Positions 45,533-53,686 of a stretch of 64,000 nt of DNA are shown piece by piece. Under the pieces are notes generated by a model, which saw nothing but the letters and a program-made list of their open reading frames with translations, ran no database searches and had not been told where the DNA came from. Each line of letters starts with the position of its first letter. Positions within the stretch are counted from its first letter, which is position 1. The DNA lies in NCBI RefSeq assembly GCF_001908275.1, contig NZ_CP018620.1, forward strand, positions 4,588,001 to 4,652,000. The letters run 5' to 3'. The position numbers and the translations under genes are program-made. The DNA is from Paenibacillus xylanexedens. GTDB taxonomy: Bacteria > Bacillota > Bacilli > Paenibacillales > Paenibacillaceae.

Positions 45533-45670
45533 ATGGAAACGAAAAAAACGCCTTGGTAGGCACCGGAATTAGAGGTGCTGGATGTGCAGCAAACGGTGGC
45601 TGGCTATGGATTCAGGCAAATTGATTGGATCGAAGAACATGATGCATACCTATATGATCCATCGTCCTGA
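45533..45670 (+). pseudogene. Lasso-peptide precursor, paeninodin-like, with in-frame amber stop
   Basis: ATG 45533, with GAGGGG ahead, reads METKKTPW, then TAG at 45557-45559, then in the same frame APELEVLDVQQTVAG and on to DAYLYDPSS with TGA 45668-45670. The leader motif PxLEVLDVxxT and the Thr at -2 are those of firmicute lasso peptides such as paeninodin. The predicted 23-residue core begins Ala1-Gly2, has Asp9 as ring acceptor as in paeninodin (from memory), and ends in Ser, the residue phosphorylated there. No lasso cyclase, protease or RiPP-recognition gene is visible nearby. One base change would explain the amber codon. Confidence 0.65.
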
Positions 45671-45710
45671 TGATCATACTTCAAATTGAAAATCGTATTC
45701 TTGCTCAAAA

Positions 45711-45735
45711 GGTCGCCTGTGGGCGGCTTTTTCGA
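45711..45735 (+). terminator. Terminator after the lasso precursor
   Basis: GTCGCC at 45712-45717 pairs with GGCGGC at 45722-45727, followed by five T. It gives the precursor its own transcript end. Confidence 0.65.
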
Positions 45736-45741
45736 TGCTCA

Positions 45742-45780
45742 GATGAGGGACAAGAACATTGTACCATTCCAAACCAAGAC
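45742..45780. repeat. Copy of the dispersed repeat behind a terminator
   Basis: GATGAGGGACAAGAACATTG then TACCATTCC. As at 41697 and 42855 it directly follows a hairpin of the GTCGC/GCGGC kind. Confidence 0.65.
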
Positions 45781-46130
45781 GACTATGATTGATATTGAGC
45801 AGCAGCTAAATAAGGCGTAGCCAGCCTCCTGTTGATGTAACATTTGTTCGAATACGTTGCGAAATTCGTTACGCCGCTCGACAAACAATGCCCAATTGAG
45901 GCCTCCACGAAAAAATGATTTCTCCAAAAACGGCTTATACAGACAGTTCATAATATATAACGTAACCTGTTCTTTCAAATCCAGTGGTTGAAACACATGT
46001 GATGCATCATCGTAAACGGCTCTTCTTTTGTCAGCTTCAAATGGACGGAGGTGAAGGAGTCAAAAAATACTCTTCTCTAAATACGATTGAATTGTGCATG
46101 ATCAGATTCCCCTTCGCTTCTTAAGTCATT
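45781..46130 (-). other. Decayed minus-strand reading frames
   Basis: On the minus strand a frame with TKEEPFTMMHHMCF near 46030 appears to continue, after a frameshift, as LKEQVTLYIMNCLYKPFLEK and FVERRNEFRNVFEQML down to about 45800. The style suggests the middle of a regulator, perhaps AraC-type, but no firm family can be named. The stop and shift make it non-functional. From 46131 to 46243 nothing is seen except the promoter region of the methyltransferase. Confidence 0.3.
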
Positions 46131-46243
46131 TGGAAGGAAGCATTGCTTACGGATAGCGGCGCATTCAACCATATATTGGATTTGTTTATTATGTTAAAGA
46201 GGTTCTACACCATTTATAGCGTTGTGAGAGGGGAGTGATCATT

Positions 46244-47080
46244 TTGAATACTTCTAAACAAATGATGTCTCATAATTCCAATGATCGTTTTAGTAAACTT
46301 GGAATTTATAGCGTCCAAAGTGTCTTTATTATTCTGTTCTTGCTGTTAACCCCTGTCTACTATTTGAACAAATGGGACTTTAAACGTCACAAAAAACGGA
46401 ATCCTTTCTACACCAGTAAATTGGTTCGATTGCAAGAGCGTTATCCGATTTTCTACGAATTGGCCATGTACGTTCAAAATTTTCCTATTCCTCGTAATGT
46501 TTACAAATTTTTACCCCCTTTAAAAGGCGATGTTCTTCAGGTGGGCTGTGGTACAGGTTTATTGAACAAGTATCTTCGCAAGCAGAAGGATGTTCGTTTT
46601 CTTAACATGGATCCGAATATAAATGCTCTAAAACTTGGAAAGAAGTGGGGAAGGTTTAATTCTTATATCCATGCTTTCATTGATAAACCGACTTCTTTAC
46701 CTGATCATAGCTGCGATATGATTTTGTTTGCAAGAAGCTTTCATCACATTCGCTATCACAAAAAAGCCTTCATAGAGAGCTGCAGACTGTTACGTGACGG
46801 TGGATCTATCATTATTGCGGACCCGGTTGTTCTCAAGTCTCTTTCAGGTTCTGTAACGGACGGTGGTTATATGGCGAACTCTTCGATTGATGGTGTAATT
46901 TGGAGATTTACCAAAGAAACATTAATTACTCACATAGAGCGCTGTCTTCCTCCTGAATTAAAGATAGAATCAGTAACCGAAACGAGACAAGTGCATGTAA
47001 CGAATTATAATTTATTTGTACCTCAGACAGATATCGTAGTGGTACTGCGAAAAAGGGAGGCTGTATACAATGACAACTAA
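46244..47080 (+). CDS. Class I SAM-dependent methyltransferase, membrane-anchored
   Basis: A 278-residue protein. A hydrophobic segment at about 21-40 (SVFIILFLLLTPVYYL) suggests a membrane anchor. The Rossmann methyltransferase core follows with LQVGCGTGLLNKYL at about 95-108 as SAM-binding motif I, NMDPN as motif II and LLRDGGSIIIADP as the later motif. The acceptor is unknown. I prefer TTG 46244, about ten bases behind AGAGGGGA; GTG 46235 lies too close to that site. It stands alone and has a strong terminator. A link with the broken lasso precursor 570 bases upstream cannot be shown. Confidence 0.78.
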   Translation: MNTSKQMMSHNSNDRFSKLGIYSVQSVFIILFLLLTPVYYLNKWDFKRHKKRNPFYTSKLVRLQERYPIFYELAMYVQNFPIPRNVYKFLPPLKGDVLQVGCGTGLLNKYLRKQKDVRFLNMDPNINALKLGKKWGRFNSYIHAFIDKPTSLPDHSCDMILFARSFHHIRYHKKAFIESCRLLRDGGSIIIADPVVLKSLSGSVTDGGYMANSSIDGVIWRFTKETLITHIERCLPPELKIESVTETRQVHVTNYNLFVPQTDIVVVLRKREAVYNDN

Positions 47081-47168
47081 ATTTATTTATGGTGTTTGAA
47101 ATCTGCAGCATTATTCAATGTTTATCCATTGCTCAGCCAGAAACATGTCTTGCGGATAATATAGGTAA

Positions 47169-47199
47169 AGGTATCTCTCCACAGAGGTGCCTTTTTTTT
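47169..47199 (+). terminator. Terminator after the methyltransferase
   Basis: AGGTATCTCT at 47169-47178 pairs with AGAGGTGCCT at 47183-47192 (two G-T pairs), followed by eight T in total. Confidence 0.85.
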
Positions 47200-47205
47200 G
47201 TTTTT

Positions 47206-47250
47206 AGGAACCAAGTCTTGTCCCAAGCTGAAGACAAGATCATTGTGTAG
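47206..47250. repeat. Diverged copy of the dispersed repeat
   Basis: GGAACCAAGTCTTGTCCC and GAAGACAAGATCATTGTG read as an inverted pair of the repeat core. Again it lies directly behind a terminator. Confidence 0.5.
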
Positions 47251-47268
47251 GCTGCAACGTTTGTCGTG

Positions 47269-48333
47269 TCAAGGGAAGATGAGTTGCACGGGAATAACGG
47301 CGTTCTTGGGAGAATAGATATCATCCATTTGTTCACGTAACAGCTTTACGGCTGTTCGTGCCATTTCCTGTTCATCCTGCTGCACATAAGCTACGCCTGA
47401 AAGATGTGGATTATCAAAAGATAGCAAGTCGATATTTGAGTGAACGTTCAGAAGACTGATCGCAGCGGATGTAAGGCGTGCTGTTTCTTCAGTCAAGGAA
47501 AAGGCTGCCGAAATTCCACTGTGGTTCTGCAAGAAGTTGCTTACATAGTCCAATGCTTGCTCGCTGCGTAGAATGTCGAGAGGGATGTGACACCACAAGC
47601 TCTTGTCAATCGAGATGCCTTGATCTGTGTACGCCTGCTCAAAGCCGAGCGTGCGATCCTCGACGGCTGTATTGGCATTTTCAGGTGAGATGAGCGCAAT
47701 CTGCTGATGACTCTTGGATAACAAATGGGATACAGCTTTATACGCACCGCCGTAATTGTCGGATGTAATGGTGTACGTCTCAATGTTGCGCAGATAGCGG
47801 TCGATGAACACACACGGGAATTTATCGAGCGACAGACGCAGTAATGATTCGTTATACTTCTCATCTTCTGTTGGAAAAACGATCAACCCCTTCACACCGA
47901 GCTCCGTTAGTGTACGAATGACGTTTGATTCGATAGAGGAGGACTCGCGCGTGATGCTTAGTACCATGCTGAGGCAGGCTTCTTGTAGGAAGTGTTCCGT
48001 GTAGTCAACGAGCTTCTGAATGACACGGGTTCTCATCGTCGGAATGATGAAGCCGATGAGCGGCATGGAGCACGCGCTGCGTGGGGATGGCGAGAAATTG
48101 ATGCTAGAAACAACAAGACTAGAAGAGACGAATGAGCCTTTGCCTTGTACGCGTATAATTAATCCTTCGTCAGCTAGTAGGGTTAGGGCGTTCCTGACGG
48201 TTATTTTACTTACTCTGAATTCGTCCATTAGTTCTTGTTCAGAAGGAATGCGGTCCGTTGGCCGAAGCTGCCCTGATTTAATTTTCTGTATAATGTTTTC
48301 TCGAATTTGTTTGTAGAGCGCCAGCTTTTTCAA
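47269..48333 (-). CDS. GntR-type repressor with LacI-like sugar-binding domain (AraR-like)
   Basis: A 354-residue regulator. The N-terminal winged helix (RIPSEQELMDEFRVSKITVR, residues about 30-49, then GLIIRVQGKGSFV) is GntR type. From about residue 85 (LIGFIIPTMRTRVIQ) the rest is a periplasmic-binding-protein-like effector domain. This combination is that of B. subtilis AraR, the arabinose repressor. It is divergent from araNPQ and a GH43 arabinanase, so arabinose or an arabino-oligosaccharide is the likely inducer. TTG 48333 sits nine bases behind GGGGAG; ATG 48351 overlaps that site. Confidence 0.88.
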   Translation of the reverse strand: MKKLALYKQIRENIIQKIKSGQLRPTDRIPSEQELMDEFRVSKITVRNALTLLADEGLIIRVQGKGSFVSSSLVVSSINFSPSPRSACSMPLIGFIIPTMRTRVIQKLVDYTEHFLQEACLSMVLSITRESSSIESNVIRTLTELGVKGLIVFPTEDEKYNESLLRLSLDKFPCVFIDRYLRNIETYTITSDNYGGAYKAVSHLLSKSHQQIALISPENANTAVEDRTLGFEQAYTDQGISIDKSLWCHIPLDILRSEQALDYVSNFLQNHSGISAAFSLTEETARLTSAAISLLNVHSNIDLLSFDNPHLSGVAYVQQDEQEMARTAVKLLREQMDDIYSPKNAVIPVQLIFP

Positions 48334-48366
48334 AGAGTAGCATCTCCCCATAAACTTTATGATTTT

Positions 48367-48382
48367 ATAATCAATTGGTTAT
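48367..48382. promoter_or_regulatory. Candidate operator of the GntR-type regulator
   Basis: ATAATCAATTGGTTAT is an imperfect 16-bp dyad centred on CAATTG, just upstream of the regulator start. Its position suits autorepression. It does not match the AraR box of B. subtilis as I recall it. Confidence 0.35.
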
Positions 48383-48416
48383 ATAAAGCTTATTTCATAT
48401 ATATTATAATACGGCA

Positions 48417-48431
48417 TGTAAAGCGCTTACA
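48417..48431. promoter_or_regulatory. cre-like site in the regulator/araN region
   Basis: TGTAAAGCGCTTACA is close to the CcpA operator, with one base extra in the dyad. It lies between the divergent genes. Confidence 0.5.
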
Positions 48432-48515
48432 ATATGGAATCTGAGAAATTGTTGCGAAGGGGTCTTTTCTTTGAAAGGTTAGAATTATGTTAAGGATGGT
48501 GGTGCCAAGATGGAT

Positions 48516-48529
48516 TGTAACCGCTTAAA
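48516..48529 (+). promoter_or_regulatory. Second cre-like site, before araN
   Basis: TGTAACCGCTTAAA lies 66 bases before the araN start and fits the left half and centre of a cre site. With the site at 48417 it suggests catabolite repression of the araNPQ operon. Confidence 0.45.
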
Positions 48530-48594
48530 TTAACAGAACTAACTAGTCAGCCGACTTTTCAAATGCATAACAAAAAAGAGAGGATGACGAACAA

Positions 48595-49932
48595 ATGAAA
48601 AAACGCAGTGCTTTAATCTCCATCGTTACTCTCCTGATTATGTCACTTGTTTTTACTGCATGTGGTAGTCCTTCTGGTTCAAAAACGGAAACACAACAAT
48701 TAGGCGCTAATGCCGGTGAGAATGCAACAGTATTATCATTTTGGACATTCGCAGATTTGCACGGCAAGCATTTGGATAAAATGCTGGGGTTATGGAACCA
48801 ACAGAACCCAGACAAACAGATTAAGTTGAATGTAACGGTTATGCCTTACGATGATATGCACAACAAGCTCTTATTGGCAGTTACAAGCGGAAAAGGTGCT
48901 CCTGATATCGCGGATATTGAGCTTGGTCAATTCCCTAAATTCTTGGAAGGTGACAACGTTCCCCTGGAATCTTTGAATGATGTATTTGCACCATACAAAG
49001 ACGTTGTTGTTCCTTCACGTGTCGAGATTTACTCCAAAGCTGATCAGGTTTATGGCTTTGATTATCACGTAGGTGCTACGCTTGCTTTCTACAACACTGA
49101 AATTCTCGAACAAGCAGGTGTTGACTACAAGACAATCAAAACGTGGGAAGATTACAAACAAGCAGGTATCAAGGTTTACGAAAAGACTGGCAAGTACTTA
49201 GGTACTGCTGATACATCAGCTTCGTGGCAAGCATCGCTGCTACTAGCTCAGCAAAATGCCGATTTTACAGATGAAAATGGTAATCCAAAAGTGAACTCGC
49301 CTGAAATGATTAAAGCGTATGAAATGTTAGTCGATCTGCAGAAGAACAATGTTATTCATACGATCCCTGGCGGACAACCCGACACAGAAGAAGCAAAAGG
49401 TGAATATAACAAAGGCAACTACGCAAGTGCATTGATGCCTGAGTGGTACATGTCCCGCTTTGTAAACGAAATGAAAGACCTTAAAGGTAAGTATGCAATA
49501 GCTCCATTGCCTGTATTCGAAGAAGGTAATCCTCGTTCCGTTGGCTTAGGCGGTACTGGCACAGTTGTTACTAAGAATGGTAAAGACGTTCAGTTGGCAA
49601 AAGAATTTGTAGCCTTTGCTAAGCTTTCCAAAGAAGCTACTACAGAAATCTGGAATACACTTGGATTTGACCCAATCAACATGGAAGTATGGAAAGATGA
49701 TGCAGTTACGAAAAACCCTGAAAATGAATACGTCCAATACTTTAAAACAAATGCATTTGATACTTTGAATGAAATCAAAGACGAAATTAGAGCGATTAAG
49801 TCCGTTAAAGCTTCACCAACCATCGGCAATATATTCAATACGGTTACTTTGAATGCTATCTTTGAAGATGGCCAAGACGTGAAGGAAGCGTTGGATGAAG
49901 CACAAGCAGCAATTGAACAAGAATTGAAATAA
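48595..49932 (+). CDS. araN: Arabino-oligosaccharide-binding lipoprotein AraN
   Basis: A 445-residue extracellular binding protein. The signal peptide ends in lipobox FTAC with Cys23. The mature part begins with VLSFWTFADLHGKHL, and PDIADIELGQFPKFL is typical of sugar-binding family 1 proteins. Size, the divergent AraR-like regulator and the two following permeases match araN-araP-araQ of B. subtilis, which imports alpha-1,5-arabino-oligosaccharides using the shared ATPase MsmX. No ATPase is encoded here either. AGAGAGGA precedes the ATG. Confidence 0.88.
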   Translation: MKKRSALISIVTLLIMSLVFTACGSPSGSKTETQQLGANAGENATVLSFWTFADLHGKHLDKMLGLWNQQNPDKQIKLNVTVMPYDDMHNKLLLAVTSGKGAPDIADIELGQFPKFLEGDNVPLESLNDVFAPYKDVVVPSRVEIYSKADQVYGFDYHVGATLAFYNTEILEQAGVDYKTIKTWEDYKQAGIKVYEKTGKYLGTADTSASWQASLLLAQQNADFTDENGNPKVNSPEMIKAYEMLVDLQKNNVIHTIPGGQPDTEEAKGEYNKGNYASALMPEWYMSRFVNEMKDLKGKYAIAPLPVFEEGNPRSVGLGGTGTVVTKNGKDVQLAKEFVAFAKLSKEATTEIWNTLGFDPINMEVWKDDAVTKNPENEYVQYFKTNAFDTLNEIKDEIRAIKSVKASPTIGNIFNTVTLNAIFEDGQDVKEALDEAQAAIEQELK

Positions 49933-49954
49933 ATATAATAAGTAAATGATTTGA

Positions 49955-49992
49955 TTAAACCTGTCGGCAGGTACAGTGGTCGGCAGGTTTAA
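49955..49992 (+). terminator. Intercistronic stem-loop between araN and araP
   Basis: TTAAACCTG at 49955-49963 pairs with CAGGTTTAA at 49984-49992. Only a weak T-run follows. Such loops after binding-protein genes usually protect or partially terminate the message, so that more binding protein than permease is made. Confidence 0.5.
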
Positions 49993-50016
49993 CCATAGTC
50001 AAGGGAGATTGAGAAT

Positions 50017-50913
50017 ATGATAAAGAAATTTGTATACTCTCAAAAAGTTGCACCTTATGTTTTTGTATTGCCATTTATACTCATATTTTTGGTATTCTGG
50101 TTTTTTCCGCTTGTAAATTCATTCGTAATGAGCTTTCAAGATAGGATGCTGGGACAGGATCCTAAATGGATTGGAGGAGCAAATTATTCGAAATTACTCA
50201 CTGATAAAGTGTTTTTGACATCTATTAAAAATAGCATTGTGTACATGTTAGGAACCTTAGTGCTGTTGATTCCTTTTCCCATGTTATTCGCCGTTATGAT
50301 CAACAGTAAGTTAATGATGGGAAGAGAGTTTTTTAAATCTTCTTTCTTTCTCCCTGCATTGACATCTGTCGCAGTTGCGGGTACCATTTTCCGCCTTACA
50401 TTCGGTGAGATGGAAGGTTCATTAATGAACAGTTTCCTAGGTCTATTTGGTGTAGAGCCTATCAAATTTTTGAAAGACGGAAATTGGAGTATGGCAGCAC
50501 TGTTAATCCTCGCATGTTGGAGATGGACAGGCGTTAATATGCTTTACTATCTATCGGGTTTGAAAAGCATTGACAATGAATATTATGAGGCTGCTTCAAT
50601 TGACGGTGCATCTGCTTGGCAGAAGTTTAGAACGATCACAATGCCATTATTGAAGCCGACCACGGTATATGTTACCACAATTAGTGTTTATGCAGGTTTA
50701 GCAATGTTTACCGAGAGCCTGATGATGTTCAACGGTAACAAATCACCCCAAAATATTGGCTTAACCATTGTTGGATATCTGTATAGACAAGGGATTGAGC
50801 AGAATAAGCTGGGTTACGCAGCTGCAGTTGGTATCGTTCTGTTAGTCATTGCTATGGTTATCAATTTAACGCAGTTGAAATTTAGTGGAATGTTCAAAAA
50901 GGAGGAGGATTAA
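50017..50913 (+). CDS. araP: ABC sugar permease AraP
   Basis: A 298-residue inner-membrane permease of the MalF type with six helices. The EAA loop EAASIDGASAWQKFRTITMP at about 190-209 contacts the ATPase. It forms the channel with AraQ and receives oligosaccharide from AraN. AAGGGAG precedes the ATG. araQ begins just after the stop, with its ribosome site inside the end of this gene, so translation is coupled. Confidence 0.9.
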   Translation: MIKKFVYSQKVAPYVFVLPFILIFLVFWFFPLVNSFVMSFQDRMLGQDPKWIGGANYSKLLTDKVFLTSIKNSIVYMLGTLVLLIPFPMLFAVMINSKLMMGREFFKSSFFLPALTSVAVAGTIFRLTFGEMEGSLMNSFLGLFGVEPIKFLKDGNWSMAALLILACWRWTGVNMLYYLSGLKSIDNEYYEAASIDGASAWQKFRTITMPLLKPTTVYVTTISVYAGLAMFTESLMMFNGNKSPQNIGLTIVGYLYRQGIEQNKLGYAAAVGIVLLVIAMVINLTQLKFSGMFKKEED

Positions 50914-50914
50914 A

Positions 50915-51763
50915 GTGGGCAGAAGTCAGACGAGGAGTGATTTCATCTCTAGAATAGTAATTATTTGTTTATTCATTATACTATTCGTTATAATTATGAT
51001 CCCATTCTACGCAGTGGCCCTATCTTCCTTTAAACCAGGTGAATCATTAGTTAGATATGGACTTAACCTAAGTTTGGATTTTGAAATCATGAGTTTTGAT
51101 AATTTCATCTTTCTGTTTACTGGAGAACATGATTATTTTGTTTGGTTTTGGAACAGTATGATTTTAACAATCGTTCAAGTGGTTTTAACACTTTTTGTAA
51201 GCGCATTTGTTGCATATGGTTTTGCAGCATATCATTTTAAAGGTAAGAACTTCCTCTTTATATGTGTTTTGCTCATTATGATGGTGCCTTTCGAAATACT
51301 GCTGGTTCCTTTGTACAGCCTAATTAATGATTTGGGAATGGTGAATAGCTATTCGGCAATCATTCTGCCCGGTATAGCCAATGCCGCGACAATATTTTTC
51401 TTCAGGCAATATTTACGAAGCATACCCAAAGAGATTATTCAATCTGGGCGGGTTGATGGCGCAAACGAGTATGCGATTTATTTCAGACTAATTATGCCGA
51501 TTATGAAGCCATCGTTTGCAGCAATGGCCATATTGAATGGTATGAATAGCTGGAATAATCTATTGTGGCCATTCATGGTGCTGGGAGATCAGAGTAAATA
51601 TACACTTCCAATCGGTTTGAAAACGTTGTTAACTCCTTATGGCAATAACTATGACTTATTGATCGTGGGCTCCTTCTTCTCCATCATTCCAATTTTCATA
51701 TTATTCATTGCTTTTCAGAAATATTTCATAGACGGTATGACTGCAGGCGCTGTTAAAGGGTAA
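50915..51763 (+). CDS. araQ: ABC sugar permease AraQ
   Basis: A 282-residue permease of the MalG type, six helices, with the EAA-like loop SGRVDGANEYAIYFRLIMP at about 180-198. Length matches B. subtilis AraQ. The start is GTG 50915, one base after the araP stop, with AAGGAGGAGG at 50899-50908 as ribosome site. A GH43 gene follows 28 bases on and should be co-transcribed. Confidence 0.9.
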   Translation: MGRSQTRSDFISRIVIICLFIILFVIIMIPFYAVALSSFKPGESLVRYGLNLSLDFEIMSFDNFIFLFTGEHDYFVWFWNSMILTIVQVVLTLFVSAFVAYGFAAYHFKGKNFLFICVLLIMMVPFEILLVPLYSLINDLGMVNSYSAIILPGIANAATIFFFRQYLRSIPKEIIQSGRVDGANEYAIYFRLIMPIMKPSFAAMAILNGMNSWNNLLWPFMVLGDQSKYTLPIGLKTLLTPYGNNYDLLIVGSFFSIIPIFILFIAFQKYFIDGMTAGAVKG

Positions 51764-51791
51764 TCTATATTATGATGAAACAGGTGATAAG

Positions 51792-52775
51792 ATGGAAATC
51801 CAACAACGAGCGTCACACGACATTCAACCATTAATTGAACAGAGAGCTGATCCTTTTATTTACAGACATTCGGATGGTTATTATTACTTCGTAGCATCCG
51901 TTCCGGAGTATGATCGGATTGAAATCCGTAGAGCCCAGAACCTTGAGAAGCTTGTTACATCAACTCCTGTAGTGATCTGGAGAAAGCGCGAGAATGGTAT
52001 CCTTAGTGCCAATATTTGGGCACCCGAACTGCATTTTATTGATAACAAATGGTACGTGTATTTCGCTGCCGCATACACGACGGAAACGAATGAAGGCTTG
52101 TTCGACCATCGGATGTACGTGCTAGAGAATGAAAATGACAATCCGCTCGAAGGCAGTTGGATGGAAAGAGGGCAGATTCGTACCGAATGGGAAAGCTTCG
52201 CCCTCGATGCCACTACCTTTGAGCATAATGGCAGCCGTTATTACGTATGGGCACAAAAGGATCCGAACATCGGAGGTAACTCTAATCTGTATATATCTAA
52301 AATGAGCAATCCGTGGACGCTGACTGGGTCGCAAACGATGATTTCGATGCCGGAATATGACTGGGAAATCATTGGTTATAAAGTGAACGAAGGCGCGGCA
52401 TTTCTTCGCAAGGGTAATCGGGTATTCCTCTCTTACTCGGCTAGCGCCACCGATTTCAATTATTGCATGGGCCTACTTGAAGCAGATGCGGATGCTGATT
52501 TGCTCGATGCCACCTCATGGCGCAAGTCTCAAGCAGCGGTTTTCTCTACAGATGAGAGTATCTCAATGTATGGTCCCGGTCATAATTCCTTCACGGTGTC
52601 AGAGGACGACGAAGAGACGCTATTTGTGTTTCACGCAAGAACGTACAAGAACATTATAGGAGATCCGCTGTACGATCCGAATCGCCATACATTTGTGACG
52701 GAGCTTTTGTGGACGGCTGACGGCAGACCCGATTTCCGCGGTTCTGTTGCAGCACTTGCACGTTCTTTACAATGA
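51792..52775 (+). CDS. Intracellular GH43 exo-alpha-1,5-arabinanase / arabinofuranosidase
   Basis: A 327-residue GH43 enzyme without signal peptide. Asp20 in QRADPFIYRH, an Asp at about 138 in FALDATTFEH and a Glu at about 200 in VNEGAAFLRK fit the catalytic trio. MYGPGHNSF is the late motif with the metal His. The WAPELHFID and YGPGHNSF pattern is that of the GH43 subgroup cutting arabinose from alpha-1,5-arabino-oligosaccharides. As the last gene of the araNPQ operon it should process what the transporter brings in. AGGTGAT precedes the ATG. A strong terminator follows. Confidence 0.9.
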   Translation: MEIQQRASHDIQPLIEQRADPFIYRHSDGYYYFVASVPEYDRIEIRRAQNLEKLVTSTPVVIWRKRENGILSANIWAPELHFIDNKWYVYFAAAYTTETNEGLFDHRMYVLENENDNPLEGSWMERGQIRTEWESFALDATTFEHNGSRYYVWAQKDPNIGGNSNLYISKMSNPWTLTGSQTMISMPEYDWEIIGYKVNEGAAFLRKGNRVFLSYSASATDFNYCMGLLEADADADLLDATSWRKSQAAVFSTDESISMYGPGHNSFTVSEDDEETLFVFHARTYKNIIGDPLYDPNRHTFVTELLWTADGRPDFRGSVAALARSLQ

Positions 52776-52849
52776 ACGAGTGTCCCAACAAGGTTGGTTG
52801 ATGGATTTGAGTTCGTTTATCCAACTTGCCAAAGAGAGACAGTAAGAAC

Positions 52850-52882
52850 ATCGAAGGCACCCTACTGGGTGCCTTCGATTTG
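52850..52882 (+). terminator. Terminator of the ara operon
   Basis: A perfect 13-bp stem (ATCGAAGGCACCC at 52850-52862, GGGTGCCTTCGAT at 52867-52879) with a 4-base loop and a short T-run. Confidence 0.8.
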
Positions 52883-53057
52883 GCTCTACAGATAATACGC
52901 CGAACCGTATCATAAGGGCAGGATAGTTTAACAAATAAGTCGAAGAGTTGAGTCGGACTAACCTTGCTTAAAGAGGAAAGAGATAACGTTAAATTATAGA
53001 AATGTTGTTCACACTTAAATTAACCATGAATTAACTAAAAGTGAGGAAAAAATACTT

Positions 53058-53282
53058 GTGATAATTTTGGGTTTTATCGAACAAATGGCTTTAAGTAATG
53101 ATGTTGATGTTCGAAATGTTGTAAGCGTATCAGTTATGGCTCGGTTAGGCGACGATACAACAGTTCTGACTAACGACTTGAAATATCTAGGGGAACAAAC
53201 AAATGTATTGTCTAAAGAAATTGAGGCGAGTTATGGAAGAAGTTGCAATCTAAAGATTCGGAAAACGATGCGCTTATTATAA
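53058..53282 (+). CDS. Small unrecognised protein before the bacteriocin-like genes
   Basis: A 74-residue frame from GTG 53058 with GTGAGGA ahead. It is acidic in the middle (VMARLGDDTTVLTNDLKYLG) and ends in a basic stretch, KIRKTMRLL. The style recalls small immunity or antitoxin-like proteins, but I see no firm motif. A terminator hairpin follows at 53315, which supports it being a transcription unit. Position before a bacteriocin-like gene makes an immunity role thinkable, not shown. Confidence 0.4.
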   Translation: MIILGFIEQMALSNDVDVRNVVSVSVMARLGDDTTVLTNDLKYLGEQTNVLSKEIEASYGRSCNLKIRKTMRLL

Positions 53283-53314
53283 CTTTTTTTGGACTATTTA
53301 ACAAAATAATGAAT

Positions 53315-53339
53315 AAAAAGGAAACTATTTTCCTTTTTT
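53315..53339 (+). terminator. Terminator
   Basis: AAAAGGAAA pairs with TTTCCTTTT around CTA, with extra A and T on both sides. It separates the small upstream gene from the bacteriocin-like unit. Confidence 0.6.
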
Positions 53340-53390
53340 GGCGTCTATATATGTGAGGGAAATCCTCAAAACTGGTTATAAGGAGCGTGA

Positions 53391-53655
53391 ATGTTATTGA
53401 GATATAAGAAGACTTGGTTAATTGCGGGTACGTTTGGCCTAAGCTTCAGCTTAATGGGTAACGTGTCAGGAGACCAACTCGGGGCAGGAAAAGAAATCCA
53501 AATCCAGGCCTAGCAGCATTCAGTTCTATAATACACTCCCAGGTACGTCGGACAACGAGAAAGAAAAAGCCCTCATTGAACATGCAGATGCTATCGAACT
53601 GGTATCTAAGCAATTACATACAGATGGTATCAATCTTGAAGAGGAAATGTTATGA
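53391..53655 (+). pseudogene. Small secreted protein, frameshifted
   Basis: ATG 53391 behind AAGGAG reads MLLRYKKTWLIAGTFGLSFS, a signal peptide, and stops at TAG 53511-53513 after 40 codons. The +1 frame then runs SIQFYNTLPGTSDNEKEKAL to LHTDGINLEEEML and TGA 53653-53655. Joined, this is a secreted protein of about 87 residues with an acidic helical tail. It lies 31 bases before the bacteriocin-like gene and probably belonged to the same operon. I do not recognise the family. Confidence 0.5.
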
Positions 53656-53686
53656 CGAAATATTAAAAAATAGGAGTTTTTTTATT

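Noticed and set aside
45397-45624. Open frame of 75 codons over the lasso precursor
   Set aside because: It overlaps the precursor in another frame, lacks a ribosome site and shows no motif, while the precursor frame carries a clear leader signature.
46244-47080. Methyltransferase as part of the lasso-peptide cluster
   Set aside because: It is separated by a terminator, a repeat copy and decayed minus-strand sequence, and has no link to lasso tailoring enzymes that can be seen.
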